Assembly (NCBI GenBank): GCA_037447655.1
Contig: JBBHKE010002584.1
Coordinates: forward strand, 1 to 52,785
Reading direction: 5' to 3'
Length of the DNA: 52,785 nt
Source: Zygnema cylindricum
Lineage: Eukaryota; Streptophyta; Zygnematophyceae; Zygnematales; Zygnemataceae
Shown here: positions 9,453 through 19,749 of the stretch, one piece after another
How positions within the stretch are numbered: position 1 is the stretch's first letter
How the letters are laid out: the number at the start of each line of letters is the position of its first letter
Notes under the pieces: generated by a model
Seen by the model: the letters and a program-made list of their open reading frames with translations, nothing else
Database searches by the model: none
What the model was told of the DNA's origin: nothing
Position numbers and translations under genes: made by a program

Positions 9453-10224
9453 GTATAAACCTGTCTGATTAGCCTTTTTGAGATTAGGACAGTACCTGTA
9501 TCCATGACCCTTCTTAGAAAAATAGAAATAAGTAGTAGATGATTATCTATTTGGCCTCTGATTTAATTGATTAAACTGATTCTGATTGTGGTTAAACTGA
9601 TTCATATTCTGATTAAATTGAGCTTTTTTTTCAAAGTCTGTTGCAAAAGCTTGAACCTTTCCTTCTCCTTCAAGGATTTTAGTATTATACTCTTCCTCCA
9701 ATATAATAATATATGCTAATTGAAACGACCAACTAGCTTTATCATGACTCTTTAACTTAGCAGACACACCTTTCATGCTACTAGGAAGTCCGCTAATAAG
9801 CAAAGATGTTTGCTGAAATTCAGGAAATGACCCCCTAGCAGAAGAGTGTGCATCAATAAGTGCACGAAAGTTGTCACAATACTTGACCATAGTTCCCCGG
9901 GAGTATTTGTACCCCCAAATTTTTTCCAGCCACCAAAAGTTCATCTTGGACATTCGCTTTCTCAAAAGCAGATTTCAGTGATGTCCAAATCTTCGTCGTC
10001 TTCTTGATTTTCAAGCGAGATATCACCATATTTCTGAAAAACAAAGAATTAGATTGTTCCTTGCCATTTAATTCTTTTTCGCCCAACTCGGATCTGTTTC
10101 ATCAAAGGAGCCATCCAAGACCCCCAATAAGTCAGCAGTTTCAAACGAAGATTCAATCATCCCCGCCCAATACGTATACTTTTGGCCATTGAAGATAGCA
10201 ATTCTTGACGAAAGGCCCATAACG
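9453..10224 (-). pseudogene. A4 Gag and zinc knuckle
   Basis: Gag is recognisable from the PBS-coded start, MGLSSRIAIF-like at 10,220, through the DLLGVLDGSFDET region and KIKKTTKIW to the 9965-9543 frame (NYGQVL-like, YCDNFRALIDAHSSA, FPEFQQ). The LTR-borne leader ([11 protein letters not shown] at about 10,283) is frameshifted by a small deletion and ends in a stop before the PBS. The zinc knuckle follows near 9,500-9,540 with one Cys altered. Several frame breaks. Confidence 0.75.
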
Positions 10225-10533
10225 TGTTGTTCTACAACCACCGTTCAAGAGGGGAACCAGCAGTAGTAGTGGAAGTAGACATGGAAAACAACAAAACGCT
10301 ATCAAACACCAACTCAACAGCCAACTTTCAGCTTACACAAAATATAACTGAGAAGGCCAATATGCCACAAATATTCCACAGTGATAAACAATACAGTAAA
10401 TTGACAATTCCCAAAATTGGAGCCCAAATGACCCAATAAACCATAAGATATGATGTGTGGAAATTCCCAAAAACTGCCCTTAGAAAATCATATACCCAAA
10501 ACTGGATACTACAAAATTGGCTAAGTCCTAAGT
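10225..10533 (-). repeat. Partial 5' LTR of A4
   Basis: On the - strand it ends ...GAACAACA at 10,225, adjoining ..GTTATGGGCCT. It is similar to A3's LTR throughout this span, including the AATTGTCAATTTACTG and TTTATCACTGTGG blocks. Upstream of GGACTTAGCC the A4 sequence has TATATAAC, a possible TATA box, and then diverges from A3. The LTR may extend further to the right, but no TGTTGT boundary was found. Confidence 0.65.
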
Positions 10534-11654
10534 TATATACCCAGACCGTGTATCTACAAGTCTACACTTATTTGGGTTGATAGTTATTGCGGTTATTATC
10601 ATGACTAACGACAAAGTATTATACCTGTACGTTACTTTATCGTTAGTACCTCAAAAACTGTAATTACTACTTTCCAAAAACCTAATTAGTGGAACACTAT
10701 TTTTGATTACACTAAACTACAAAACAATATTTATTCAGATATTTTCAGATATCGAACCGTACACAAAATGTTCCAGATGCTTAGTCACCGGTGTCGCTAA
10801 AGTCCAGCCGACTGTGGTCGTGTAGTACGAAGCACCTGAGTGCTTCGTCACTTGTGGTCCCTCGTGAATCACGCTTGTGGTCCAAGGTGAATCGCGTCCG
10901 TTGGAATAAATTCAATCGACGATGGTACCGTCGAACAATACTATATATTTTCGGAATACCCGGTTCAGATCCCGTTTGTCTGGTCCTTTGAATCAAATCC
11001 TCAACTGCGTGACGCGTGTGGCAGATTGTCGATGCCACTCCGTAAAACCTACATACGATCTCTTGTCGACGCGTGTTCTTGTAAAAGTACAATAAACTCT
11101 ATTGCACTTTTGCTACTGTAACACTAATTAAAGTTAGTATTATAGCAGACTACTTAGAAAATATTCTTAGTTATTATAACCCTATCTACTGAAATAAAGA
11201 TTTCTAAATAATAACACTACTTTCCAGTGTCTACTTATGTTAGAAATTAGTACTTTAAATTAGAACGGTTGTAGACGTGCGTAAAATTGTAAAGGTTGTA
11301 GACGATTACGAAATTCTTAACATTTTTTGCGGTTTATAAAATAGCGAGGGTTGTAGACATTATAGATGCCCAAGGTTTCGTGCTATTGTGACGACATGCG
11401 CACTTGTGACAACGTCGACATCATTGATCAAAGAAATCACGGCCATGGCTTCTTGATTTCGTTTTTTCAACTTTTCTCACTTGACTTACCATCAAAATAT
11501 GCTTAAAGGTAGTCGGAATAATCATTTTATAAGGCTCTTTCGTTGCATACCAATATTGACGTAATTCAAATAAAAAAACTGTGAGATAAATTTGATAGTG
11601 TGAGAGGGAGACGGAGAGAGGCGCCTTCACAAAACTTGCGAAATGGCATCCTAT
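10534..11654. other. Unrecognised AT-rich DNA, possibly diverged LTR U3
   Basis: No coding similarity is seen. A perfect 9-bp stem with a 4-nt loop, ACGAAGCAC-ctga-GTGCTTCGT, lies at 10,827-10,848, and CTTGTGGTCC is repeated directly downstream of it. The decamer GGTTGTAGAC or close variants occurs three times between 11,266 and 11,360. The left part could be an unaligned A4 U3 region; the rest could be host sequence. Confidence 0.35.
10827..10848. repeat. Short perfect hairpin
   Basis: ACGAAGCAC pairs perfectly with GTGCTTCGT around loop CTGA. No U-run follows on either strand. Function unknown. Confidence 0.6.
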
Positions 11655-11938
11655 CAAGTGTGCTTGGGAAACATAAGAGAAGAGCCTAGTGCCATATAGT
11701 GTGCATTAGAGTCCTGGAAATAACCCCCAAAATGCAGATGCTTTCCATAATGATCATCATGCCCATTTCTGCCAACATCCCTCCCTCAAACATGCATGCA
11801 ACATAGGGAAGACAATCGGATAGGAAATAAGAATGAGTGCATGGGGAGGCGAGAAGATATTTCCTCTCTTCCCTTCCTTTCCCCACTTTGCCAGGGAAAG
11901 GGAGTGGGTATTCAAACTTTGGATTGATCTCCCAATTT
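11655..11938 (-). repeat. Direct repeat, copy 1 (coding-like on - strand)
   Basis: This 284-bp block recurs in the same orientation at 13,133-13,418. On the - strand it lies inside a 146-codon frame (12,126-11,686) reading ..GKGREERKYLLASPCTHSYF, then LSDCLPYVACMFEGGM and AEMGMMIIMESI. Copy 2 keeps the same frame over about 80 residues. I do not recognise the peptide. The frame has a hydrophobic N-terminal stretch (IIFLSIFLRGGLFVSSFVV). Confidence 0.7.
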
Positions 11939-13132
11939 TTGTGCTTATTCCAGAATAAGTCTTTAACACTTATACCCTTAAAACCCACTGTTCTGATCAA
12001 AAGGGGTTTGCAGTCTACTCCGGCCAAGTAACGCCCAAACAAAAAGGTAACTACAAACGAAGATACAAATAAACCACCACGTAGAAATATAGAAAGAAAT
12101 ATAATTGGCTTTTTCAGATTTAACAAATATCACCTTGCTCCTGAAAATAGAATAAAACATAAAATATATGAAATATGGCGAAGCAAACTCAACATACCCC
12201 GGAAATCAACGATGACAATGAGAAAAGGCGACACCTCTCCCGATGGTACCGCAAATAGGTATGATCCTCCTTCACCCTTCAGTCTTCGCAACCCGGGACC
12301 GACTGGACTCTTCTCGGTTTACAATAGCCAATAAGTCCAAAAATCACCCAAAGGAAAGATTGTGCCAACTACCCGCCCAGACTGTGATTTCCCACAAGAG
12401 ACAGATCCAAAACCAAGATGGCAATAGAGTCAAAAACAAAACAAATATTCTCCAAAGAAGGTTTGTTGGAATTTCCGAGGATTTTCTTCGGAGATAGTAC
12501 TAAAAAGGCAACCTTTCTCCATCGGCCCCAATTTTCTTATACATCAAAGTTTGTCCAATTCTAAGTCCAAAAGTCAAAGCCATGCTATTAACCAATGAGC
12601 GGCAAGCAAGTGTAACTGAACTGACATAAGACAAAATAATCCGTATTATACTCAAGGCAAAAAGTTATGCTCTTGACTGAAGCTAGATTCGCGGCCGGAA
12701 GTAATTATTTGTTCCACTATTATAAGACAAGGTACTGAAAAAAGACACGAAAGTGCCAGACTTTGTCCTAAGGTAATTAATGGACCGAAAGTCAGCTGAA
12801 CCTAAACTGAATTCCAACTGACAGCTAACAACATAATCTAGATGACAATCCGAAATTTTACTAGGCAATCCACAATGTACCCCCCACGAGGGCTAGCAGA
12901 AGCTAGTTCTATGTAACAGAATTGCAATCTTTAAGACGGGAGAACTCGGCCGTCCACCCTTTGTTAGGCGCGAAATAGAGTGCGTCCCGCTCAGTTTTGG
13001 TAAATACAAAGCTCTTGTCCGGCTTGGTGCACTCACTCTTTTGTACTTTGATGACTGTACAGGTTTAAAAGGGCCCGGAAATCCTTGGTAAGATAAAGGT
13101 GTGCTGGAAATGGACACGAGCTTGACAGCTGT
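11939..13132. other. Spacer between the two direct repeats, unrecognised
   Basis: About 1.2 kb with no similarity I can name and no long ORF beyond the 5' part of the 146-codon - strand frame. It has no Copia features: no polypurine tract, PBS or RT motifs. It may be host DNA or the interior of an unknown element whose ends are the flanking repeats. Confidence 0.4.
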
Positions 13133-13418
13133 CGAGCGTGCCTGGGAAGCATAAGAAAAGGGCCCACTGCCAAAAATAGTGTGCATTAGATTCCTCCAAA
13201 TAACCCCCCAAATGCGGATGCTTCCCATAATGATGATCATGCCCATTTCTGCCCACATCCCTCCCTCAAACATTCATGCAATACAGGGGAGACAATCGGA
13301 TAGGAAATATGAATGAGTGCATGGGGAGGCGAGAAGATAATTCCTCTCTTCCCTTCCTTTGCCCACTTTGTCGGGGAAAGAAAGTGGGTATTCGGGCTCT
13401 GGGCTGATCTCCCAATTT
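13133..13418 (-). repeat. Direct repeat, copy 2
   Basis: Matches copy 1 along its length, including GTGTGCATTAGA, CCCATAATGAT and GACAATCGGATAGGAAAT. On the - strand the reading frame corresponds to copy 1 (..GKGREERNYLLASPC, LSDCLPCIA), then a stop, then MFEGGMWAEMGMIIIMGSI and WRNLMHTIFGSG. One Cys codon of copy 1 is TGA here. No indels break the frame between the copies, which would fit an old duplicated exon. Confidence 0.7.
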
Positions 13419-13704
13419 CCCCCCCTCTAAGTCAACTATGACTAAGACCTAAAATAATTAACCGCCCAATTCACAGTTCCCGCAAAACCAAGTGTTGGAG
13501 GGTGGAGGACGTGGCTCCCACGAGGAGGGGAGACATGTTGGATGCCAACACTGGCTGCATTGATTGCGGACCAAGAGGTTTCCTAGCTTAGAGGACAGAT
13601 TGGAGGGTTATGAACAAGAAGGAGGATCGAAAAAGTAGGTCAAGTGGAAAGTGGGTTCGTCCTCTAATCACCGAAGATGACAAGGGGCCACATTGATCTG
13701 ATTC
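13419..13704. other. Unrecognised left flank of A1
   Basis: No gene or LTR similarity. It ends at ..GATTC, next to the PBS of A1, where a 5' LTR would be expected. The sequence is purine-rich and more GC-rich than the retroelement bodies. Confidence 0.45.
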
Positions 13705-13707
13705 GTT

Positions 13708-14328
13708 ATGGGCCTGTCATCAAGAATTCCTATCTTTTTTGGGGATAAGTATGTTTACTGGGCGGATATGGTGGAGACACATTTTGAGAATGTCAATCTT
13801 TTAGATATATTGGATGGTTCGCTGGATGAATCTAATCCGTCATGGTCTAAGAAAAATACGCAAGCTCGTTCTATTCTAAAATTTTGTATATCTGAGGACT
13901 TAGCTATGTCTCGGATAAAAATGAAAAAAACAATTGATATCTGGAAATCCCTTAAAAGTGATTATGAAAAGGCTAATGTCCAGGAAGAGCTTTTATTGGC
14001 TGGAAAAATTTGGGACTATAAGTACACTGGCGGTACAATGGCTGAATATTCTAACAAATTTCGTATCCATGTAGATGCACATGCTTGTGCAAGTGGGGTG
14101 TTTCCTCCGTTTCAACAGGCAGCATTGCTTAGGAGGGGTCTCCCTCGTAGTATGAAACGAGCATCTGACATGCTCAAACATAAAGATAAAGTTAGCTTGA
14201 CTTTACAGTTAGCCATCAATATTTTAATAGAGGAGGAAGCTACATCTAATATTCTCAATGTTGAGCAAGAAGAGGCTTTTAATTCAGACTTTGGGAGGAA
14301 AGGTCAATTTAATCAGCAACGTAATTAG
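13708..14328 (+). pseudogene. A1 Gag (PBS-coded start, ends at TAG)
   Basis: 206 codons from the PBS ATG: MGLSSRIPIFFGDKYVYW, then LDGSLDESNPSW, ISEDLAMSRIKMKKTIDIW, YEKANVQEELLLAGK, GGTMAEYSNKF and LPRSMKR. These are the conserved blocks of the Copia capsid-like domain. It ends at TAG (14,326) in context AAT-TAG-TTT. A2 has TAG at the same codon; A3 and A4 have a sense codon near there. Beyond the TAG the same frame continues towards the zinc knuckle CFYCSERGHGYKFC, with one further TGA. Confidence 0.85.
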
Positions 14329-15790
14329 TTTCACCAGTTCAGACAGTTTAATCAAGGTGGAAATTGACAATCAAACAATGCATGTTTTTATTGTAGCGAG
14401 AGAGGTCATGGATACAAATTCTGTCCTAAACTTAAACAAGCTAACGATACAGGTTTATACAGGCCGGGATGGCAACAAAGCCAGTTTTACAAAAGCTTCA
14501 CGAGGCCTACACCTCGTGGAAATGCACTGTTTCAGCCTCTTCATCACTCCAAGACGAGACTCTGATATTTTCTGAGGAGGACAACACGGATCTGTTCACT
14601 ATGGCGCCATCAATGGAGGGCCCAAAGGACCCCGGATGGATGATGGATATAGAAGCGTCAGCCCACATGTGTTCGAACAAGGCCATCATCAAAAATCTGA
14701 AAGCAACGCCGGAGAAAAATATTTATTATGCCTGTGGAATGAGTGCCCAAACTTGTGCTATGGGTGATGTATCCTTGCTAGTTGATGTAGAAGGAAAAGC
14801 AGTTTAGAGGACTCTTCACAATGTCCTATTTGTGCCTGACTTCAAGAAAAATTTGTTTTGTACTTCGTTATTAGAGAGTAAAGGCTTTGAGGTTAATTTG
14901 AAAAATGGTCGGCAGGTTGTTAGCAAAAATGGCACGGTTGAGGTTACAGGTACTAGAGATAGTAGCAAGATGTATCGCATGGATATGGCTAATACCAAGG
15001 AGAATGGTGTTCTGTACTCCGGTGTTTTGCACTCAGATGAGTTGTGGCATAAAAGATAAGGTCATATTAACTATGATAGTTTGAGGGAAATGGTCTTTGT
15101 TAGAAAAATAGAGGGTGTATCAATCATAGATGAGCCGGTCAAAACTTGTGATTTTTGCGCTTTAGGCAAAATCCACCGATTACCATTTCCTAAAGAGTCT
15201 CAGCATCGGTCAACAAAACTGTTGCAACAAATTCATTCGGATGTTTTTGGTCCTGCGAAGGTTCCATCTGCCGGGGGATGAAATATATGGTCACCTTCAC
15301 AGATGATTTCTCCAGGTTTACAAAAGTTTACTTCATGAAGGAGAAGAGTGAAGTGTTTGGTCACTTCAAACACTATAAAGCATGGGTTGAAAAACTTCAT
15401 AATTTACCTATTTTGCAGCTCAGATCGGACAATAGTGGTGAATATACCTCGAAAGAATTTGAAACCTTTTTACTCGAGGAAGGTATTAATCATCTATTGA
15501 CTGTTCCATATTCACCAGAACAAAATCGGGTGTCGGAGAGACTCAATAGAACTCTCACAAAATTGGGTGTCGGAGAGACTAAATAGAACTCTCACAGAGA
15601 GCTCTAGGTCGATGCTCGCGGATAAAAATGTGGATCCGAAATTCTAGGCTGAGGCTCTAAATTGTGCAGTTTATATTAAAAAATGGATAAGATCCTGATC
15701 GGTAGACACTACTCCTTACGAGATCTGGACAGGTAGCAAACCAGATGTTAGCCATTTCAAAGTCTTTGGTAGTCAATGCTTTATATTGGA
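14329..15790 (+). pseudogene. A1 nucleocapsid, protease and integrase
   Basis: The zinc knuckle CFYCSERGHGYKFC is intact (about 14,386-14,430). The protease site has become WMMDIEASAHMC, so the catalytic D-T-G is lost. Integrase carries [22 protein letters not shown] and LRSDNSGEY, but a stop breaks the zinc module (HKR*GHIN near 15,057). A 37-bp tandem duplication (15,528-15,564 repeated from 15,565) covers the PEQN..VSERLNRTL catalytic-Glu region and shifts the frame. Later stops include one in the ..KFWTEAL segment (TAG near 15,646). Confidence 0.83.
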
Positions 15791-16528
15791 TACGTCCACA
15801 GATAGATGGAAAATGGAACCGAAGCGACTACCGGGTATTTTGTTAGGATATGGCGATCACTCAAAAGGTTATAGAGTCTTTGTGTTTGAGAGGCAGAAAA
15901 TAGTTGTAGCTCGCAATATTATTGTAAAGGATGAGCTTGACTCCATAGATTTATTTCAAATGACAGAGCAACAAAAGCAGCAAAAGGTACAGGTATATGT
16001 CATTTTAGATTGCATGCAAGAAGTTGTCCCACAGCTGGAACATTCTCCGGTCGTGACTCTGGAGTCCGTCTCTCTCCACGCTCCTCCACAAGTTCAGTTC
16101 CAACAAGACCAACAGCCGTCAATCCACACAGATCGCAACCAGGGCAATCAGCGCAATGCACGGCATTCAACGATCTCAACCTCAGAATTTCCAGGGGAAG
16201 AAGATCCAGTAGCCGCCAGCAAGCAAGTTCTCACTTTGCCTACTCGGCAGCCTCAGGGGACCCTTTGACCATTCAGAAGGCCTTCTCATCACCAGAACGA
16301 AAACACTGGATCGAGGCAGCAAACGACGAAATGAAGTCCATCATGGAGGCTCAAACATGGGAGCTTGTGGACCTTCCTCCGGACCGAAAAGCCATCGGCA
16401 GCAAATGGGTATTCAAGGTGAAGTTAAATCCCGATAACACGATTGAACGTTATAAGGCCAGACTTGTGGCAAATGGGTATAATCAAAAGGAAGGAATCGA
16501 TTTTGAAGAAACATTTCTCCGGTTGTAA
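15786..16528 (+). pseudogene. A1 integrase C-terminus, linker and N-terminal RT
   Basis: The first part reads DTSTDRWKMEPKRLPGI, GYRVFVFERQKIV, then a Gln-rich linker. A frame change near 16,200 leads to the RT start: [53 protein letters not shown] and IDFEETF. The frame then breaks near 16,515. The linker has one copy of the DRNQ..QRNARH motif that is tandemly repeated in A2. Confidence 0.82.
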
Positions 16529-17833
16529 GATTTCCGACAGTTAGGATTTTGTTGTCCCTAGCTGCTATAGAAGATATGGAAATACATCAGATGGATGTAA
16601 AGACAGCCTTTTTGCACGAGAACAGAAGAGACCATTTACATGCAGTTGCCTAAAAAGTATGTGGAACGAGGAAAAGAGCACTTAGTATGCAAGTTTCTAA
16701 AATCTCTGTACGTCCTAAAACAACCCCCTAGACAGTGGAATTTGAAGCTTGATGAATTCTTGACTAGCCTAGGATTTCAAAGGATAAGTACTAATCACTC
16801 TGTCAACGTTCTAAGCGGTGACAATGGGATAGTGTATATAGCGGTGTATGTAGATGATTTACTATTAATTAGCAAATCAATGGCTGAAATTAACAAAATC
16901 AAAACTGCTCTAAACTCACGGTTCGAGATGAAAGACCTGGGTGAGGCAAAATATATTTTGGGTATTCAGGTAGAGAGGGATAGAAAAAAGAAAGTAATAA
17001 AATTGACTCAAAAAGAGGCTATTGGAAACATGTTAGATGAGTACTAAATGCGGGGGGCAAAAGGATGTCTAACTCCAATGGAGGTTCGGCGGAAGTTAGA
17101 GGGAGGAGAGACAGAACCAGGTGTCATTGTTAGCGAGTATTTAGAATCAGGGGAGAATGATCCTATGACACAAATACCTTACAGACAGATAGTGGGAAGC
17201 TAAAAATATTTCATGAATTGTACCCGTCTTGACATTGCTGCAGTAGTTGGGGTACTGAGCAGGAGTTTAGAGAATCCGAGAAAATCTGACTTTGATGCAG
17301 CAAGGAGAGTCTTAAGATATTTGGCCGGAACCAAAGACCTCAAACTCACACTAGGTGGAGGAGAAGTAAAACTGCAAACGTGGAGTGATGCAAGCTATGG
17401 CGACATGTTAAGCCGGAAATCCACCACGGGATTCTTTCTACAAGTTGGGAACGGTACTTGCTGCTGGAGCAGCAAACTTCAAAAGGTGACAGCAGAGTCG
17501 ACAATGGAGTCAGAATATATGGCAGCAAGCTCGGCCCTCAAAGAACTCTTATGGGTTAAATCAATGTTACAAGAGCTAAGATACATTCAAATTGGTCCAC
17601 AGGTGATCTGGTGTGATAACCAAACTGCCATTTCCATTGCTTCTAACCCGAGTCATCACTTCAAAAGCAAGCACAGGGATGTACGATTACACTTTGTAAG
17701 AGAAAAAGTGTTCTCTAGAGTGATTAAATTATGTTATTTGCCAGATGCAAAAATGATTGCTGATATGCTCACTAAAGCTCTTCTTGCTCCTAAGCTGAAG
17801 TATTGTAGGGACGCAGTGAGATTAAGTGAATAG
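16529..17833 (+). pseudogene. A1 RT catalytic core and RNase H
   Basis: RT continues with [14 protein letters not shown], a frameshift at the poly-T near 16,611, PPRQWNLKLDEFLTSLG, and the active site [13 protein letters not shown] (YVDD intact), then [17 protein letters not shown] stop follows GNMLDEY (17,045), and a stop interrupts VGS*KYF (17,202). RNase H runs from 17,213 to the TAG at 17,831: WSDASYGDMLSRKST, MESEYMAASSALKELLW, WCDNQTAISIASNPSHH and ADMLTKALLAPKL. The Asp/Glu active-site residues are still visible. Confidence 0.85.
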
Positions 17834-17993
17834 TTGAATTGATGCACTGCTATACTGCCACTCTGCGATAAGTCCACCATAGAGATATAGTAGAACTGGG
17901 TGACTTGCTAATTGCTATATTGTTATGCTGCGATGCTGCGCTAGTTTATCATCGCAGCTGCGCCGGTATACTGAGTCTAAAGCTTTAGGGGAG

Positions 17994-18724
17994 TGTTGTC
18001 TTTTGGAAATCTTTCAGCTCAAAGCAGCGCAGCTGTTATATAGAAAGAGCACCGCAGCTGGTATACAGATAGAGCAGCGCAGCAGCGCAGCTGCTATATA
18101 GACAGAGCAGCGCAGCTGCTATACAGACAGATCAGCGCAGCAGCAAAGCAGCGCAGAATCGAAGCTGCAACACAGACAGGACAACGCAACCACGATGATA
18201 ATTGATATGGTCCGTACGGACAACGCAGCGTTTGATATTCTTAATGTGATTCTGTACAGAATAGAGTAACTGCGATAGATACGATTCTAGTCAACTTAGT
18301 TATAGCTCATTGGTAGCTTAGTGATAGCTCAGTGGTAGCTCAGATTAGTGGTAGCTTGGTGGTTTGATGTACCACTCAAGTACACTGGTATTGTCAGTTC
18401 AACACAAGTATAAGACTTAGGACTCACAACATATTATGTATCCAGACTTCCAAGTAGTAAAACTGCAGACAGTTTTTGGGAAACTTCTGAGTATTATATC
18501 TTGAGTGTTGTCAGGTCAATTGTGCTCAAACTTTGGAAGTTGTCAGTGTTTATGCTACTCTATATTCTAATAGAATTTTGTGAGGTTTGGATGCTCGTAT
18601 TAGAATTGGTGAGCACTTAAGAACAGTTGTTTGGTAGGATTCTTGATACCTTCTGAGAGTGTATCATGTGTACTTCTACTACTACCGCTGCTCCTCCACC
18701 TGCACCGGTGGTTATAGAACAACA
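17994..18724 (+). repeat. 3' LTR of A1
   Basis: TGTTGTCTTTTGG...ATAGAACAACA, with 6-bp terminal inverted repeats TGTTGT/ACAACA. It is preceded by polypurine tract AAAGCTTTAGGGGAG. U3 holds GCAGC-rich tandem repeats (about 18,015-18,180). TATAAG at 18,409 is a weak TATA candidate. ATG at 18,666 opens the LTR-borne Gag leader ([16 protein letters not shown]). Right flank: a C-type LTR fragment. Confidence 0.88.
18015..18180 (+). repeat. GCAGC-rich minisatellite in A1 U3
   Basis: A degenerate unit of about 25-30 bp is repeated about five times: AGCAGCGCAGCTGCTATA followed by a CAGACAG-like tail. Each unit contains the palindrome GCAGCTGC (an E-box-like CAGCTG core). The copy pattern differs in the A2 LTRs (35,160-35,300 and 40,255-40,365). 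U3 tandem repeats act as enhancers in some plant Copia elements such as Tnt1; here this is inference. Confidence 0.65.
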
Positions 18725-18994
18725 TGAACAGCCATAACTTCATGCTCAAAGGAGCAAATTCAATGATTTATTTTGCTACTGACTCAGAGGAGTCCACCTA
18801 CACAGAAGCCTAGTCAGCCAAAGTTTTTGTCTATCGGGGTGGCTGCATTTCTAAAGGAAAGTCAAAGTGGGGACCCATCTATTTCACATGTGAAGAGAAT
18901 GGGTTCATCAAATAGACAATCATTTGGGTTTATATAAACCGAGTCGGCATCATCTAGATTAGCTTCTTCGATCTCACAATTTATGTGGCAATGG
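18725..18994 (+). repeat. 3' fragment of a C-type LTR
   Basis: Aligns with the end region of C LTRs (AGCCATAACT.., GGTGGCTGCATTTCTAA, GGAAAGTCAAAGTGGGG, TTTATATAAAC, GTCGGCATCATCTAGATTAG). It stops at GGCAATGG, about 16 bp short of the LTR's normal end, where a new C LTR begins. Its missing left part is where A1 was inserted or a deletion occurred. Confidence 0.75.
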
Positions 18995-19170
18995 TGTTTA
19001 TATTTGAGTATTTTCTAGGTTTGGTTAGATAGTAAAGAGCTGAGGCGTCAGCTTAACTCCCCACCCACAGCTATCGTAGTCACGTTGGTTGGATAGGAGC
19101 GAGAGCCATGGTTGCCTAAAGTCACTAGAGAAGACAATGGTGAACTAGGTAGATTTACCAAAAGGTACTT

Positions 19171-19209
19171 GACGGACCCAGGAATTGATCCTGGTACTTG
19201 ACGTCCGTC
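19171..19209 (+). promoter_or_regulatory. Conserved LTR stem-loop (C version)
   Basis: Outer stem GACGGAC (19,171-19,177) pairs perfectly with GTCCGTC (19,203-19,209); inner stem CCAGGA pairs with TCCTGG. The same fold is in E with a different outer-stem sequence. On the opposite strand the inner arm resembles a tRNA T-arm (5-bp stem, 7-nt loop). Confidence 0.6.
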
Positions 19210-19584
19210 AAGTTAAAAGTTGCCGGTAGCTTTGTCCGTTTAGTCTACGACTAGTGCTAAGATATATTGGGTTTGATATATATTTAAACATGTACACGTA
19301 GGTTTATCCATTTACCTAGATTACGATTTATAGAGAATAAAAACAATTGTACTATTAGTATCGGACAAAACAAATAGTACGGACATTTGTTTCGACGGTC
19401 CGTATTAAATACCGATATCTATTGGACGGCCGTGATTAGCGCCGCCATCGTGGAAAGGAAAATTTGGCGGTTTGCGGACTCCGCCACTACGGTTGACACG
19501 TGGCAACATCGTACGGGTTTACGGAATCTCCAGAGAAAAAGACAACAAATCCGAATGTGACAAATGTCACATTATCGCGACATC

Positions 19585-19658
19585 GTACACTGTCCATACT
19601 GAAAGTACTCCGACATTTGTACTTTATTATACGGTACAGTCTTGTGATTGGTCAGTAC
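19585..19658 (+). promoter_or_regulatory. GTAC cluster and CCAAT box in C LTR
   Basis: GTAC at 19,585, 19,605, 19,619, 19,634 and 19,655 (five in 74 bp), plus ATTGG at 19,647-19,651. It lies about 80 bp upstream of the TATA box at 19,740, the same order as in the B LTRs. Confidence 0.45.
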
Positions 19659-19739
19659 CTCAGTTCTAGGGGATTTAGAGAGGGGTTTAGGGCTTAAAAT
19701 ATTTTGGGTAGGTAGCCGCCCCTCCCAAAGAGCATCTTG

Positions 19740-19749
19740 TATAAAAAGG
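19740..19749 (+). promoter_or_regulatory. TATA box of C LTR
   Basis: TATAAAAAGG, conserved as TATAAATGG in the solo C LTR (33,974) and as TATAAAAGGG in the B LTRs. Transcription would start about 30 bp downstream, which puts the Gag leader ATG (20,095) inside the transcript. Confidence 0.55.

Larger units (their letters stand above)
7889..10533 (-). mobile_element. Degenerate Copia element A4 (subfamily A'), truncated in pol
   Basis: In - strand order it has: partial 5' LTR (10,533-10,225), PBS (10,224-10,213, last base changed), Gag, zinc knuckle, protease and integrase. It stops after the integrase C-terminus, where it abuts the piggyBac fragment. RT, RNase H and the 3' LTR are absent. It is colinear with A3, and both alignments stop near the same U3 point (GGACTTAGCC), suggesting that A' LTRs are rapidly diverging or truncated 5' of it. 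Confidence 0.82.
13705..18724 (+). mobile_element. Copia element A1, lacking the 5' LTR and beginning at its PBS
   Basis: In order it has: PBS remnant GTTATGGGCCT (13,705), Gag, zinc knuckle, protease, integrase, RT, RNase H, polypurine tract (17,979-17,993) and a complete 731-bp 3' LTR (17,994-18,724). No LTR precedes the PBS, and the flanks share no 5-bp repeat (gattc on the left, tgaac on the right). This is the structure of a reverse-transcription intermediate in which minus-strand DNA reached the PBS but plus-strand transfer failed. A chance deletion is the alternative. Many stops and frameshifts. Confidence 0.85.

Noticed and set aside
10781-11092. A 103-codon - strand ORF next to A4
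   Set aside because: No recognisable motif, and it overlaps a perfect hairpin and repeated CTTGTGGTCC; more likely non-coding, possibly U3.
18015-18180. A CRISPR-like array
   Set aside because: Repeat units are degenerate, spacers are not unique, and the array lies in an LTR of a eukaryotic retrotransposon.
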